From the NCBI RefSeq assembly GCF_000582785.1, contig NZ_HG931174.1:84273-148272 (forward strand): a stretch of DNA of 64,000 nt, in the 5' to 3' direction. How positions within the stretch are numbered: the stretch's first letter is position 1; each line of letters starts with the position of its first letter. The translations under genes were made by a program, and so were the position numbers. A model generated the notes under the pieces. The model was not told the origin of the DNA. It did not search any database and saw only the letters and a list, made by a program, of their open reading frames with translations. The stretch comes from Candidatus Blastococcus massiliensis AP3 (lineage in GTDB: Bacteria > Actinomycetota > Actinomycetes > Mycobacteriales > Geodermatophilaceae). This document shows, piece by piece, positions 18,300 through 27,190 of this stretch.

Positions 18300-19768
18300 C
18301 CGCCGGCGAGCCCGCGGGCCGCGGTCAGCCGGGCGAGCGTGCGTTCCCGGCCCAGCAGCTCCATCGACTCGTACAGCGGCGGGGAGACGGTGCGCCCGCT
18401 GACGGCCACCCGCACGGGCCCGAACGCCAGCCGCGGCTTGAGACCCAGCCCGTCGACGAGAGCGGACTTCAGCGCCGCCTCGATGGCCGGGGTGCTCCAC
18501 TCCGCCAGTTCGCCCAGCGAGGCGGTGGCCGCGTCGAGCACGGCGATGGCGTTCTCACCGGACAGCTGCTTCTCCGCGGCCGCGGGGTCGATCACGACCT
18601 CGTCCACGAACAGGAAGCCGAGCAGGCCGACGGCCTCCGACAGCACGACCATGCGCTCCTGCGCCATCGGCGCGATCGCCTGCAGCACGGCGGCCTGCTC
18701 CGCCGTCGGCGGCTCGCCGACCAGCCCGGCGTCGGCCAGGTAGGGCACGACGCGGGTGGTGAACTCCTCCACCGGCAGCGCCCGCAGGTGCGTGGCGTTG
18801 ATCGCCTCGGCCTTCTTCAGGTCGAAGCGCGCCGGGTTGGCGCTCACCCGGGAGACGTCGAACGCCTCGACCAGCTCGGCGGTCGAGAAGATGTCGCGGT
18901 CCTCGGCGATCGACCAGCCCAGCAGGGCCAGGTAGTTCACCAGCCCCTCGGGCAGGAAGCCACGCTCGCGGTAGACGTCGAGGTTCGACGTGGGGTCCCG
19001 CTTCGACAGCTTCTTGGTCCCCTCGCCGGTCACCAGCGGGAGGTGCCCGAACCGCGGGGTCACCGTGGCGACGCCGACGTCGGTCAGCGCGGCGTAGAGG
19101 GCCAGCTGGCGCGGCGTGGACGGCAGCAGGTCCTCACCGCGCAGGACGTCGGTGATGCCCATCAGGGCGTCGTCGACCGGGTTGACGAACGGGTAGAGCG
19201 GCGCGCCGTTGCCGCGCACCAGCACGAAGTCCGGCACCGCGCCCGCGGCGAAGCGCACCTCGCCGCGCACCAGGTCGGTCCAGACGAGGTCCTCATCGGG
19301 CATGCGCAGGCGCAGCACGGGCGTGCGCCCCTCGTCGCGGAAAGCGGCCTTCTGCGCGTCGGTGAGGTACCGGTCGTGGTTGTCGTAGCCGAGCTTCGGG
19401 TCCTGGCCGGCTGCCCGGCGGCGGACGTCGACCTCCTCGTTGGTCGAGAAGGACTCGTAGGCGTGCCCCGACTCGAGCAGCTTGGCGGCCACCTCGCGGT
19501 AGATCTCGGAGCGCTCCGACTGCCGGTAGGGACCGTGCGGCCCGCCGACCTCGGGGCCCTCGTCCCAGTCCAGGCCCAGCCAGCGCAGGCTGTCGAGCAG
19601 GTGCCGGTAGGACTCCTCGGAGTCGCGGGAGGCGTCGGTGTCCTCGATGCGGAAGACGAACGTCCCGCCGTGGTGCCGGGCGTGCGCCCAGTTGAACAGC
19701 GCCGTCCGGATCAGGCCGACGTGGACCAGACCGGTGGGCGACGGGCAGAAGCGGGTGCGCACGCTCAC
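18296..19768 (-). CDS. gltX: Glutamate--tRNA ligase
   Basis: Class I aminoacyl-tRNA synthetase charging tRNA-Glu (and, with the GatCAB system in this window, supplying Glu-tRNA-Gln for amidation). The N-terminus reads [21 protein letters not shown], with HVGL as the HIGH motif; the KMSKS motif is [21 protein letters not shown] and [32 protein letters not shown] are strongly conserved. Length 490 fits. GTG 19768 overlaps the stop of the FAH-family gene as GTGA. Two tRNA-Glu genes and one tRNA-Gln lie downstream on the same strand, a functionally tight grouping. Confidence 0.97.
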   Translation of the reverse strand: MSVRTRFCPSPTGLVHVGLIRTALFNWAHARHHGGTFVFRIEDTDASRDSEESYRHLLDSLRWLGLDWDEGPEVGGPHGPYRQSERSEIYREVAAKLLESGHAYESFSTNEEVDVRRRAAGQDPKLGYDNHDRYLTDAQKAAFRDEGRTPVLRLRMPDEDLVWTDLVRGEVRFAAGAVPDFVLVRGNGAPLYPFVNPVDDALMGITDVLRGEDLLPSTPRQLALYAALTDVGVATVTPRFGHLPLVTGEGTKKLSKRDPTSNLDVYRERGFLPEGLVNYLALLGWSIAEDRDIFSTAELVEAFDVSRVSANPARFDLKKAEAINATHLRALPVEEFTTRVVPYLADAGLVGEPPTAEQAAVLQAIAPMAQERMVVLSEAVGLLGFLFVDEVVIDPAAAEKQLSGENAIAVLDAATASLGELAEWSTPAIEAALKSALVDGLGLKPRLAFGPVRVAVSGRTVSPPLYESMELLGRERTLARLTAARGLAGG

Positions 19769-20583
19769 CGGGCGCCGCCCGCGGTGGAGACGGCGTCGGC
19801 GCCGGTGACCGAGCTGGTCAGGGTGCCGAGGCCCTCGATCGTGCACTCGACCCGCTGACCCGGCCGGATCGGCCCGACCCCGGCCGGAGTCCCGGTGAGC
19901 ACCACGTCGCCCGGGAGCAGCGTCATCACCTGCGAGATGTAGGAGATCAGCGTCGGGAGGCCGAAGATGAGCTGGCTGGTGCGTCCGTGCTGGCGGCGCT
20001 CGCCGTCGACGGTGCAGGTGACCTCCAGGTCGGCGGCGTCCAGCCCGAGGGCACCCAGGTCGGTCTCGATCCACGGCCCCAGCGGGCAGAAGGAGTCGAA
20101 GCCCTTCGCGCGGGTCCACTGCCCGTCGCTGCGCTGCATGTCGCGCTCGGTGACGTCGTTGCCGATCGTGTAGCCGAAGACGCTGCTCAGCGCCTGCTCC
20201 GGTGACACGTTGCGGGCACCGCGGGCGCCGATGACCACGGCGAGCTCCGCCTCGTGGTGCACGTTCGTGCTCCCCGGCGGGATGCGGATGGCGTCACCCG
20301 GGCCGATCACCGACGTCGACGGCTTGAGGAACAGCAGCGGCTCCGTGGGGGCGTCGCCGGTCTGTCCCTTCATCTCCGCGATGTGGTCGGCGTAGTTCTT
20401 GCCCACGCAGACCACCTTGCTCGGCAGGATCGGCGAGAGCAGACGGACGTCGGCCTGCGCGTAGCGGGCCCCGGTGAAGGAGATCTGGCCGAAGGGGTGA
20501 CCCTCGATCTGGGCCACCTGGCCGTCTCCGTCGAGGACGCCGAAGGACATGCCCTGAGGGGAGGCGAAGCGGACGATGCGCAC
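19765..20583 (-). CDS. Fumarylacetoacetate hydrolase family protein
   Basis: A 272-residue FAH-fold enzyme (Rv2993c-like) that would hydrolyse or decarboxylate an acylpyruvate-type substrate in the cytoplasm. Metal and substrate motifs are visible: [38 protein letters not shown] (metal-binding Glu pair), [14 protein letters not shown] and [13 protein letters not shown], and [12 protein letters not shown] near the end. Exact substrate cannot be told; acylpyruvase and 2-hydroxyhepta-diene-dioate isomerase are both used as labels for this group. ATG 20583 is the start; it is coupled to gltX by a 4-base overlap. It diverges from a VOC gene over 43 bp. Confidence 0.9.
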   Translation of the reverse strand: MRIVRFASPQGMSFGVLDGDGQVAQIEGHPFGQISFTGARYAQADVRLLSPILPSKVVCVGKNYADHIAEMKGQTGDAPTEPLLFLKPSTSVIGPGDAIRIPPGSTNVHHEAELAVVIGARGARNVSPEQALSSVFGYTIGNDVTERDMQRSDGQWTRAKGFDSFCPLGPWIETDLGALGLDAADLEVTCTVDGERRQHGRTSQLIFGLPTLISYISQVMTLLPGDVVLTGTPAGVGPIRPGQRVECTIEGLGTLTSSVTGADAVSTAGGAR

Positions 20584-20626
20584 GCACCGAGGCTAGTCCG
20601 GCCGCTCCGGCGCTACGGTTCCGGCC

Positions 20627-21031
20627 ATGGCCTGCCGGTTCAGCGAGCTCGTGATCGACTGCCGGGACCCCGAGGCGCTCGCCGCCTTCTGGGCCGCCGT
20701 CCTCGACTACCGGGTGCTGGGCCGCGAGGACGACGGCAGCGTCGAGATCGGACCGGCCGAGGGGTTCGGCGGCACCGCGCCCACCCTGGTGTTCGGGAAG
20801 GTGCCGGACCCGACGCCGGGCAAGGTGCGGCTGCACATCGACGTGAGCCCCACCGACCGCGACCAGGACGGCGAGCTGCAGCGGCTGCTGGACCTGGGCG
20901 CCACGGGGGCCGACGTCGGCCAGACCGGAGACGAGACGTGGCACGTGCTCGCCGACCCCGAGGGCAACGAGTTCTGCCTCCTGCGCACGCGCATCGACCC
21001 GCTGCCCGTACGGCCCGCCGGGATCAAGTGA
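20627..21031 (+). CDS. VOC-fold (glyoxalase-like) protein
   Basis: 134 residues forming one VOC/glyoxalase-like unit: SELVIDCRDPEALAAFWAAVLDYRVLG at the start and DETWHVLADPEGNEFCLLR at the end, the standard beta-alpha-beta-beta-beta pattern. The family includes dioxygenases, isomerases and antibiotic-binding proteins; this one cannot be assigned. ATG 20627 has no strong ribosome-binding site and lies 43 bp from the divergent FAH-family gene, so the transcript may have a short leader. The stop codon is inside the left arm of a long inverted repeat. Confidence 0.85.
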   Translation: MACRFSELVIDCRDPEALAAFWAAVLDYRVLGREDDGSVEIGPAEGFGGTAPTLVFGKVPDPTPGKVRLHIDVSPTDRDQDGELQRLLDLGATGADVGQTGDETWHVLADPEGNEFCLLRTRIDPLPVRPAGIK

Positions 21032-21095
21032 CCTGATCGTCGAGCGTCCTACCTCACGTCCCACGGTGAGGGAGGACGCCGCATGATCAGGTCAC
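21028..21095. repeat. Nested inverted repeat, 68 bp, overlapping the VOC stop codon
   Basis: Outer arms GTGACCTGATC (21028-21038) and GATCAGGTCAC (21085-21095) are perfect. After symmetric 6-base internal loops come inner arms CGTCCTACCTCAC (21045-21057) and GTGAGGGAGGACG (21066-21078), with one mismatch, around an 8-base loop. In addition ACCTGATCGTCG occurs twice, at 21031-21042 and just after the right arm at 21094-21105. It could terminate the VOC transcript, or be an element remnant. Confidence 0.7.
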
Positions 21096-21159
21096 CTGAT
21101 CGTCGCGGGATGCAGGACGGCGGGTGGCCGCAGGGCCGTCCGAGGACGACGATGTCGAG

Positions 21160-21486
21160 GTGATCCTGATCGTCGTGAAGTTCCCCGTCCGGCCCGAGCG
21201 CGCCGACGAGTGGGTGGCGCTGGCCGCCGACTACGCCCGCTCGGTGAACGCCGAGGAGGGCTCGCTGTTCTTCGAGTGGTCCCGCAGCCTCGATGATCCG
21301 GACACGTTCGTCTGCGTCGAGGGCTTCCGCGACTCCGACGCCGGCGCCGCGCACGTGGGCACGGACGCGTTCAAGCGCTTCGTCGAGCAGGCACCGGACC
21401 TGGTCGCCGCGCAGCCGCAGATCATCTACGTCGACGCCCCGGACCTGTCCGGCTGGGGCCCGATGGGCGAGATCCAGCCCCGCTGA
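21160..21486 (+). CDS. Antibiotic biosynthesis monooxygenase (ABM) domain protein
   Basis: A small (108-residue) ferredoxin-like dimeric alpha-beta barrel of the ABM family: VILIVVKFPVRPERADEWVAL, EEGSLFFEWSRSLDDPDTFVCVEGFRD and AFKRFVEQAPDLVA. Members include heme-degrading, quinol-oxidising and antibiotic-oxidising enzymes, so the substrate is open. I place the start at GTG 21160 right at the first strand; GTG 21124 gives 12 more residues (MAAGPSEDDDVE) and is a fair alternative. Six bases separate it from the downstream glutamine-amidotransferase-like gene, so the two are probably co-transcribed. Confidence 0.82.
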   Translation: MILIVVKFPVRPERADEWVALAADYARSVNAEEGSLFFEWSRSLDDPDTFVCVEGFRDSDAGAAHVGTDAFKRFVEQAPDLVAAQPQIIYVDAPDLSGWGPMGEIQPR

Positions 21487-21491
21487 CCGGC

Positions 21492-22220
21492 GTGCGGCCG
21501 TTCCTGCTGCTCTCCTCCCGCCCCGAGGACGAGGCGGCCGACGAGGAGTACGCCTCGTTCCTGCGCTTCACCGGTTTGCCCGCCGACCGGCTCCGCCGGA
21601 TCCGTCTGGAGGGCGGCCCGCTGCCCGCCCTCGACCTGGACGGCTACGCCGGGGTCCTGCTGGGCGGCGGGCCGTTCAACTCCAGCGACGCCGACGACGA
21701 GAAGTCCCCGGTCCAGCTGCGGGTGGAGCGCGAGGTCAGCGGGCTGCTCGACGAGATCGTCGGGCGGGACCTGCCCTTCTTCGGCGCCTGCTACGGGATC
21801 GGCACCCTGGGGACCCACCAGGGCGGCGTCGTCGACCGGACGTACGGCGAGCCGGTGTCGGCGGTCGAGCTGACGCTCACGCCGGAGGGTCGGGCCGACC
21901 CGCTCCTCGCCGGCGTGCCCGACCGGTTCGAGGCGTTCGTCGGCCACAAGGAGGCCTGCCGCGTCCTGCCCCCTCGCGCGGTGCTGCTGGCCTCGTCGCC
22001 GGCCTGCCCGGTGCAGATGTTCAGGGTGGGCGACAACGTCTACGCCACCCAGTTCCACCCGGAGCTCGACGTGCCCGGGATCGTGCAGCGGGTGCACATC
22101 TACCAGGACGCCGGCTACTTCCCACCGTCCGAGCTCGAGGCGGTCATCGCCCGGCTGACGCCCGCGGTGGTCACCCACCCCCCACGCCTGCTGGCGAACT
22201 TCGTGGCCCGCTACGGCTGA
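21492..22220 (+). CDS. Class I glutamine amidotransferase (GMP synthase-like stand-alone)
   Basis: A 242-residue class I glutamine amidotransferase domain with nucleophile Cys in FFGACYGIGTLG and catalytic His in ATQFHPELD, followed by the Glu of the triad. It resembles the YfeJ/GuaA-like stand-alone glutaminases rather than a subunit with an obvious partner, and no synthetase domain lies adjacent. Some relatives are gamma-glutamyl hydrolases. The Gly preceding the Cys is replaced by Ala-Cys-Tyr as in that subgroup. GTG 21492 follows the ABM stop by five bases. The 3' end overlaps cimA tail to tail by 10 bp. Confidence 0.85.
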   Translation: MRPFLLLSSRPEDEAADEEYASFLRFTGLPADRLRRIRLEGGPLPALDLDGYAGVLLGGGPFNSSDADDEKSPVQLRVEREVSGLLDEIVGRDLPFFGACYGIGTLGTHQGGVVDRTYGEPVSAVELTLTPEGRADPLLAGVPDRFEAFVGHKEACRVLPPRAVLLASSPACPVQMFRVGDNVYATQFHPELDVPGIVQRVHIYQDAGYFPPSELEAVIARLTPAVVTHPPRLLANFVARYG

Positions 22221-23797
22221 GGGTGGCGCAGGACGGCGTAGGTCAGGGCGTCGACCAGCGCGTGCCACGACGCCTCGACGATGTTGGCGTGGACACCGAC
22301 GGTGGTCCACTCCCCCACGCCGTCGGTGGTGTCGATGAGCACCCGGGTGGTCGCGCTGGTGCCGCCCTTCCAGCCGAGGATGCGGACCTTGTAGTCGGCC
22401 AGGGCGACGTCGGCCAGCTGGGGGTAGCGGTGCACCAGCGCCTGCCGCAGCGCGTTGTCCAGCGCGTTGACCGGCCCGTTGCCCTCCGCGGTGCTGATCA
22501 CCCGCTCGCCGTCGACGTGCACCTTCACCGTCGCCTCGCTGACCACGACGCCGTTGCCCCAGTGCTCGACGGAGGTCTTGTAGCTCTCCAGCTCGAACAG
22601 CGGTGGCGGGGCGTCCGGGAGCTGGCCGCGCAGGAGGAGCTCGAAGGAGGCGTCCGCGGCCTCGAACGACCAGCCGTCGGCCTCGAGCACCTTCACCTGG
22701 TCGACGACGCGGCCGATGGCGTCGGACTGACCCGCAAGGTCCACGCCGAGCTCTCGTCCCTTGAGCTCCACCGAGGCGCGGCCGGCCATCTCGGTCACCA
22801 GGATGCGCATGTCGTTGCCGACGACGGCCGGGTCGAGGTGGTTGTACAGCTCGGGGCTCACCTTGATCGCGCTGGCGTGGAGCCCCGCCTTGTGCGCGAA
22901 CGCCGAGGCCCCGACGTAGGGCTGGTGGTCGTCGGGCGCGATGTTGGCCAGCTCGGCGATCGCGTGGCTCACCCGCTGCAGCTCGGGCAGGCACTCGGCC
23001 GGGACCGCCGGGATGCCCATCTTGGTGACCAGGTTGCCGATCAGCGCGAACGTGTCGGCGTTGCCGGCCCGCTCGCCGTAGCCGTTCGCCGTTCCCTGCA
23101 CGTGGGTGACGCCGGCCTCGACGGCGGCCAGGGTGTTGGCCACCGCGCAGCCGGTGTCGTCCTGGCAGTGGATGCCCAGCTTCCCGCTCACCCGCGAGCG
23201 CACCTCGGCCACGACCCGGCCGACGCCCATCGGCAGCATGCCGCCGTTGGTGTCGCACAGGACGCCGACCTCGGCGCCGGCGTCGAACGCGGCCTGCAGC
23301 ACGCGCACCCCGTAGTCGGGGTCGGCGGCGTGGCCGTCGAAGAAGTGCTCGCAGTCGAGGAACACCCGCCGGCCGCGTGCGACGAGGAAGGCGACGGTGT
23401 CGGCGACCATGGCCAGGTTCTCCTCCGGCGTCGTCCGCAGCGCCTCGCGGACGTGCCGGACGTCGGACTTCGCGACCAGGCAGACGACCGGCGACCCGGC
23501 GTCGAGCAGGGCCCGCACCTGCGGGTCCTCCTCGACGCGCACGCCGGCCTTGCGGGTCGACCCGAACGCCACCAGTTGCGCGTGCTTCAGGTCGAGTTCG
23601 GTGCGGGCGCGGGAGAAGAACTCCGTGTCCTTGGGCAGTGCGCCCGGCCAGCCACCCTCGATGAACCCGACCCCGATCTCGTCCAGCAGCCGGGCGACGG
23701 CGAGCTTGTCCGCGACGGAGTAGCTGATGCCCTCCCGCTGGGCGCCGTCGCGCAGGGTGGTGTCGAAGACGTGGAAGTCGGTCTCGCTGGTGGTCAT
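22211..23797 (-). CDS. cimA: (R)-citramalate synthase
   Basis: CimA condenses pyruvate with acetyl-CoA to citramalate, giving a threonine-independent route to 2-oxobutyrate and isoleucine. The 528-residue protein has the HMGL-like barrel FHVFDTTLRDGAQREGISYSV, the metal HCQDDTGCAVAN block, CDTNGG, and a C-terminal LeuA dimer (allosteric) domain with KVRILGWKGGTSATTRVLIDT. VTHVQGTANGYGERAGN is the CimA/LeuA/homocitrate signature; the RDGAQREG and long C-domain fit the citramalate synthase subgroup better than 2-isopropylmalate synthase. ATG 23797 follows AGGAG at good spacing. A leader peptide and attenuator lie upstream (23834-23921), supporting a role in isoleucine synthesis. Confidence 0.92.
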   Translation of the reverse strand: MTTSETDFHVFDTTLRDGAQREGISYSVADKLAVARLLDEIGVGFIEGGWPGALPKDTEFFSRARTELDLKHAQLVAFGSTRKAGVRVEEDPQVRALLDAGSPVVCLVAKSDVRHVREALRTTPEENLAMVADTVAFLVARGRRVFLDCEHFFDGHAADPDYGVRVLQAAFDAGAEVGVLCDTNGGMLPMGVGRVVAEVRSRVSGKLGIHCQDDTGCAVANTLAAVEAGVTHVQGTANGYGERAGNADTFALIGNLVTKMGIPAVPAECLPELQRVSHAIAELANIAPDDHQPYVGASAFAHKAGLHASAIKVSPELYNHLDPAVVGNDMRILVTEMAGRASVELKGRELGVDLAGQSDAIGRVVDQVKVLEADGWSFEAADASFELLLRGQLPDAPPPLFELESYKTSVEHWGNGVVVSEATVKVHVDGERVISTAEGNGPVNALDNALRQALVHRYPQLADVALADYKVRILGWKGGTSATTRVLIDTTDGVGEWTTVGVHANIVEASWHALVDALTYAVLRHPQP

Positions 23798-23833
23798 GGG
23801 AACTCCTGGGAAGGTGCTGCCGGCCCGAACACG

Positions 23834-23861
23834 AAAAAGACCCCCCGGGTACGGGAGGTCT
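23834..23861 (-). terminator. Intrinsic attenuator terminator in the cimA leader
   Basis: Read leftwards, arms AGACCTCCCG and CGGGGGGTCT (10 bp with one G-U) close over loop TACC, followed at once by TTTTT. It lies 36 bp before the cimA ATG and after a short leader ORF, so it can only act by premature termination. A U-tracted terminator is notable in such GC-rich DNA. Confidence 0.85.
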
Positions 23862-23889
23862 GCGCGCAGTCGAGGAGGGGACTGCGCGC
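23862..23889 (-). promoter_or_regulatory. Leader hairpin preceding the cimA attenuator
   Basis: Arms GCGCGCAGTC and GACTGCGCGC (10 bp, perfect) flank an 8-base loop. The 5' arm begins inside the leader peptide TAG stop, and the 3' arm ends directly against the terminator stem. A ribosome held on the Ile codons would cover its 5' arm; one that finishes would sit over it too briefly. I cannot see a convincing separate antiterminator, so the exact switch is open. Confidence 0.65.
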
Positions 23890-23921
23890 TACACGATGAT
23901 GATCGAGCGGGTGGCGTACAT
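23889..23921 (-). CDS. Leader peptide of cimA attenuator (MYATRSIIIV)
   Basis: A ten-codon ORF from ATG 23921 to TAG 23889-23891 encodes MYATRSIIIV: three consecutive Ile (ATC) codons and a Val immediately before the stop. It is the only sizeable Ile run nearby and lies directly before the attenuator hairpins of an isoleucine-pathway gene. The ribosome-binding site is weak. A longer version starting at an upstream in-frame GTG (adding VRALLVA) is possible. The role is by analogy with ilv/leu leader peptides of other bacteria. Confidence 0.75.
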   Translation of the reverse strand: MYATRSIIIV

Positions 23922-23991
23922 CGCGACGAGTAAAGCACGCACGCCGGAAACCACGTGAACGCGCTGCACACCGCTGGCAGGCTGCCCCCTC

Positions 23992-24390
23992 GTGATCCCA
24001 CCCGGCTGGACCCCCGTGCACCGCGCCGACGGCGAGCAGGTGGGCTGGCTGGCGCCCGACGGCGCCGCGGGCCGGGTCGTGCCGCGGCTGCTCACCGGCA
24101 CCCCGCTGGCCGACGCCCGGAAGGCCGCGGACGCCGCGGCGCTGCTGCGCGCCGAGGGGCTGGCTGCGCTGGACCGCCGGTGGTGGGCCCGGCTGCCGGG
24201 TGAGCCGCTGACCGGTGTCGTCGACGCCGGGAAGCCGGCCGAGGACTGGTCCTGGCAGTCGGTCGTGCTGGTCGAGTCCTCCCCCGCCGGCTGCACGGTC
24301 CGCCCGGAGTGGCCCGCGCCCGGCGAGACCGGGCGGGCGAGCCTGCCCGTGCCCGTCGGCGACCTGCTGCTGGCGGAGCCCCCGAGCTGA
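23992..24390 (+). CDS. Hypothetical protein
   Basis: A 132-residue protein from GTG 23992, starting VIPPGWTPVHRADGEQVGWLAPD. It is Trp-rich (seven residues, including RRWWARLPG and AEDWSWQSV), has no signal peptide or membrane segment, and shows codon use (GC-rich third positions) like its neighbours, so it is probably a real gene. The PGEP-V-D-GKPAEDW-W-V-L-V pattern repeats no domain I recognise. It is divergent from the cimA leader and convergent with leuB (25 bp apart). Function cannot be inferred from the flanking amino-acid genes. Confidence 0.65.
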   Translation: MIPPGWTPVHRADGEQVGWLAPDGAAGRVVPRLLTGTPLADARKAADAAALLRAEGLAALDRRWWARLPGEPLTGVVDAGKPAEDWSWQSVVLVESSPAGCTVRPEWPAPGETGRASLPVPVGDLLLAEPPS

Positions 24391-24414
24391 CCCGACAGAG
24401 GCCGGCCCGGGAAC

Positions 24415-25437
24415 TCAGCCGCTGGCGAGCGCGGCGAGCCGGTCGCCGACCTCCGCGGTGCGGACCGGCTGCTGGGGGTCGCGGGTGGAGAGGTCGAACG
24501 CGACGGCGGCGTTGACCTTCCTCGCCTGGTCCGCGCGGCCGAGGTGCTCGAGCAGCAGGCCGACCGACAGCACCGTGGCGGTCGGGTCGGCGACGCCCTG
24601 GCCGGCGATGTCGGGGGCGGAGCCGTGCACCGGCTCGAACATGCTGGGGTTCGTGCCCGAGGCGTCGAGGTTGCCGCTGGCGGCCAGGCCGATGCCCCCG
24701 GTCACCGCGGCGGCGATGTCGGTGACGATGTCGCCGAAGAGGTTGTCGGTGACGATCACGTCGTAGCGGCCCGGATCGGTGATGAAGAACATCGAGGCGG
24801 CGTCCACGTGCTGGTAGGCGACGGTGACGTCGGGGAACTCCGCGGAGACCTCCTCCACGATCCGGGACCAGAGGTTCCCGGCGAACGTGAGGACGTTGGT
24901 CTTGTGGATCAGCGTCAGGTGCTTGCGCGGCCGGCTGACGGCCCGCTCGAACGCGTAGCGCACCACCCGCTCGACGCCGAAGGCGGTGTTGAGGCTGACC
25001 TCGGTGGCGAGCTCCTGCGGGGTGTCCTTGCGCAGCACGCCGCCGTTGCCGACGTAGGGGCCCTCGGTGCCCTCGCGGACGCAGAGCATGTCGATCGGCC
25101 CGCTGTCGGCCAGTGGCCCGCGGACGCCGTCGAACAGCTTGGCCGGGCGCAGGTTGACGTGGTGGTCGAGCTCGAAGCGCAGCCGCAGCAGCAGACCGCG
25201 CTCGAGGATGCCGGGCGGCACGCTGGGGTCGCCGATGGCGCCCAGCAGGATCGCGTCGTGCCGGCGGAGCTCGTCGAGCACGGTGTCGGGCATGAGCTCG
25301 CCGGTCCGCTGCCACCGGGCCGCGCCCAGGTCGTAGGGGGTGGTCTCGAGGTCGGGGGCGACCTCGCGGAGGACCTTGAGCCCCTCCTCGACGACCTCCG
25401 GGCCGATGCCGTCTCCAGGGATCACTGCCAAGCGCAT
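24415..25437 (-). CDS. leuB: 3-isopropylmalate dehydrogenase
   Basis: LeuB oxidatively decarboxylates 3-isopropylmalate in leucine synthesis and, with CimA present, probably also methylmalate in the citramalate route. The 340-residue protein has [14 protein letters not shown] at the N-terminus, [20 protein letters not shown] (substrate Arg), [55 protein letters not shown] and [14 protein letters not shown]. This short actinobacterial subtype matches Rv2995c. ATG 25437 is preceded by AGGAG; 16 bp separate it from serA, so serA-leuB are probably one transcript. Confidence 0.96.
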   Translation of the reverse strand: MRLAVIPGDGIGPEVVEEGLKVLREVAPDLETTPYDLGAARWQRTGELMPDTVLDELRRHDAILLGAIGDPSVPPGILERGLLLRLRFELDHHVNLRPAKLFDGVRGPLADSGPIDMLCVREGTEGPYVGNGGVLRKDTPQELATEVSLNTAFGVERVVRYAFERAVSRPRKHLTLIHKTNVLTFAGNLWSRIVEEVSAEFPDVTVAYQHVDAASMFFITDPGRYDVIVTDNLFGDIVTDIAAAVTGGIGLAASGNLDASGTNPSMFEPVHGSAPDIAGQGVADPTATVLSVGLLLEHLGRADQARKVNAAVAFDLSTRDPQQPVRTAEVGDRLAALASG

Positions 25438-25453
25438 GAGGAGAACTCCTGGG

Positions 25454-27067
25454 TCAGAGGGTGTCGAGGTCGGCGGCGCGGGCCTCACGGGCACCGATGC
25501 GCCCGGCGATGGACTCGAGCAGCTCGGGGGTGACCGGGCTGTCGACGGTGACGGCCATGAGCGCCTCGCCGCCCTCGGTCGTGCGGCTCACCTGGGCGCC
25601 GGCGATGTTGATGCCGGCCTCCCCCAGTGCCGCACCGACCGCGCCGACGACGCCGGGCCGGTCCTCGTAGGTGAAGAACAGCAGCCTGCCGTCGGCGGCC
25701 AGGTCGATCTCGAAGCCGGCCACCTCGGTGAGCCGGGCGACCTGGTTCTTGCCGTAGAGCGTGCCCGAGACCGAGACCTGGCGGCCGTCGGCCATCGCCC
25801 CGCGCACGGTGACCAGGTTGCGGTACGTGGGGCTCTCCGGATCGCTGGTGAGACCCACCTCGAGGCCGCGCTGCTCGGCGAACAGCGGCGCGTTGACGTA
25901 GGTGACCTGCTCCTCGATCACGTCGGAGAAGACACCCTTGAGGACGGCCAGCTGCAGCACGGCGACGTCGAACTCGGCGAGCTTCCCGCGCACGTCCACG
26001 GTGACCGACTGCGCCAGGCCACCGGCCACGGCGGTGAAGACCCGGCCGAGCTTCTCGGCCAGCGGCAGGCCCGGGCGCACGTCCTCGGCGACGACGCCGC
26101 CGGCCTGGACGTTGACGGCGTCGGGCACGAACTCGCCCTGCAGCGCCAGCCGCACCGAGCGCGCCACGGCGGTGCCCGCCTTGTCCTGCGCCTCGGTGGT
26201 CGAGGCACCCAGGTGCGGGGTGACGACGGTGTTGGGGAGCCCGAACAGCGGGCTGTCGGTGGTGGGCTCCGTGGCATAGACGTCGATGCCCGCGGCACCG
26301 ACCTGACCCGAGCGCAGCGCGTCGGCCAGCGCGGCCTCGTCGACCAGCCCGCCGCGGGCGGCGTTGACGATGATCACGCCGCGCTTGGTGGTCGCCAGCT
26401 CCGCGGCGCCGATGAGGCCCACGGTCTCCGGCGTCTTCGGCAGGTGGATGGAGATGAAGTCCGACTCGCGGAGCAGCTCCTCCAGCGAGACCAGGCGGAC
26501 GCCGAGCTGTGCTGCGCGACCGGGCTGGATGTAGGGGTCGTAGGCGATCAGCTCGACACCGAAGGCGGCCAGGCGCTGCGCGAACAGGACGCCGATGCGG
26601 CCCAGGCCCACGACACCGACGGTCTTGTCGGTCACCTCGACGCCCATGAACTTCGAGCGCTTCCACTGCCCCTCGCGCAGGGTGGCGTCGGCGGCCGGGA
26701 TCTGGCGGGCGGCGGCCAGCAGCAGGGCGACGGCGTGCTCGGCGGCGCTGACGATGTTCGACGTCGGCGCGTTGACGACCATCACGCCCCGCTCGGTGGC
26801 GGCGGCGACGTCGACGTTGTCCAGGCCGATGCCGGCCCGGGCGACGACCTTCAGATTCGGGGCGGCGGCCAGTGCCTCCGCATCGATCTGGGTCGCGCTG
26901 CGGATCATCACCGCCGCGGCGTCGGCGAGCGCAGGCAGCAGCGCGGAACGGTCGGCTCCGTCGACGTGGCGGATCTCGACCTCGGTCCCGAGCACCTCGA
27001 GGACGCTCGGGGCCAGCTCTTCGGCGATCAGGACGACGGGCGCGGTCCCCGACACGATGGCTGTCAC
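25454..27067 (-). CDS. serA: D-3-phosphoglycerate dehydrogenase
   Basis: First enzyme of serine synthesis, oxidising 3-phosphoglycerate with NAD. The 537 residues comprise the catalytic and Rossmann domains ([36 protein letters not shown] with the active-site His), an intervening ASB domain and a C-terminal ACT domain that binds serine for feedback inhibition ([25 protein letters not shown]). It belongs to the long type I form, as in Rv2996c. The start is GTG 27067, the first start after a -10-like TAGGCT; the frame extends far upstream but reads antisense. A palindrome covers the start codon. Confidence 0.96.
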   Translation of the reverse strand: MTAIVSGTAPVVLIAEELAPSVLEVLGTEVEIRHVDGADRSALLPALADAAAVMIRSATQIDAEALAAAPNLKVVARAGIGLDNVDVAAATERGVMVVNAPTSNIVSAAEHAVALLLAAARQIPAADATLREGQWKRSKFMGVEVTDKTVGVVGLGRIGVLFAQRLAAFGVELIAYDPYIQPGRAAQLGVRLVSLEELLRESDFISIHLPKTPETVGLIGAAELATTKRGVIIVNAARGGLVDEAALADALRSGQVGAAGIDVYATEPTTDSPLFGLPNTVVTPHLGASTTEAQDKAGTAVARSVRLALQGEFVPDAVNVQAGGVVAEDVRPGLPLAEKLGRVFTAVAGGLAQSVTVDVRGKLAEFDVAVLQLAVLKGVFSDVIEEQVTYVNAPLFAEQRGLEVGLTSDPESPTYRNLVTVRGAMADGRQVSVSGTLYGKNQVARLTEVAGFEIDLAADGRLLFFTYEDRPGVVGAVGAALGEAGINIAGAQVSRTTEGGEALMAVTVDSPVTPELLESIAGRIGAREARAADLDTL

Positions 27068-27079
27068 GGGGTGACAGCC
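27059..27079. promoter_or_regulatory. Palindrome over the serA start codon; probable leaderless promoter
   Basis: GGCTGTCAC and GTGACAGCC (9-bp perfect arms) flank a 3-base centre. The serA GTG begins the right arm in the gene's direction, and the TAGGCT -10 candidate overlaps the left arm, eight bases before the GTG. If transcription starts at the GTG the mRNA is leaderless and the palindrome acts as a DNA operator rather than an RNA hairpin. Confidence 0.5.
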
Positions 27080-27190
27080 TAAGGACGGCCGCCGGTCGCG
27101 GGTCGGCCGGGTGGCCTGGGGCTCAGGGGTCCTAGACTCGCCCGCCACGGCTCCGCCGTCGGCGGAGGGCCCACGAGGAGGAGCACGTAC

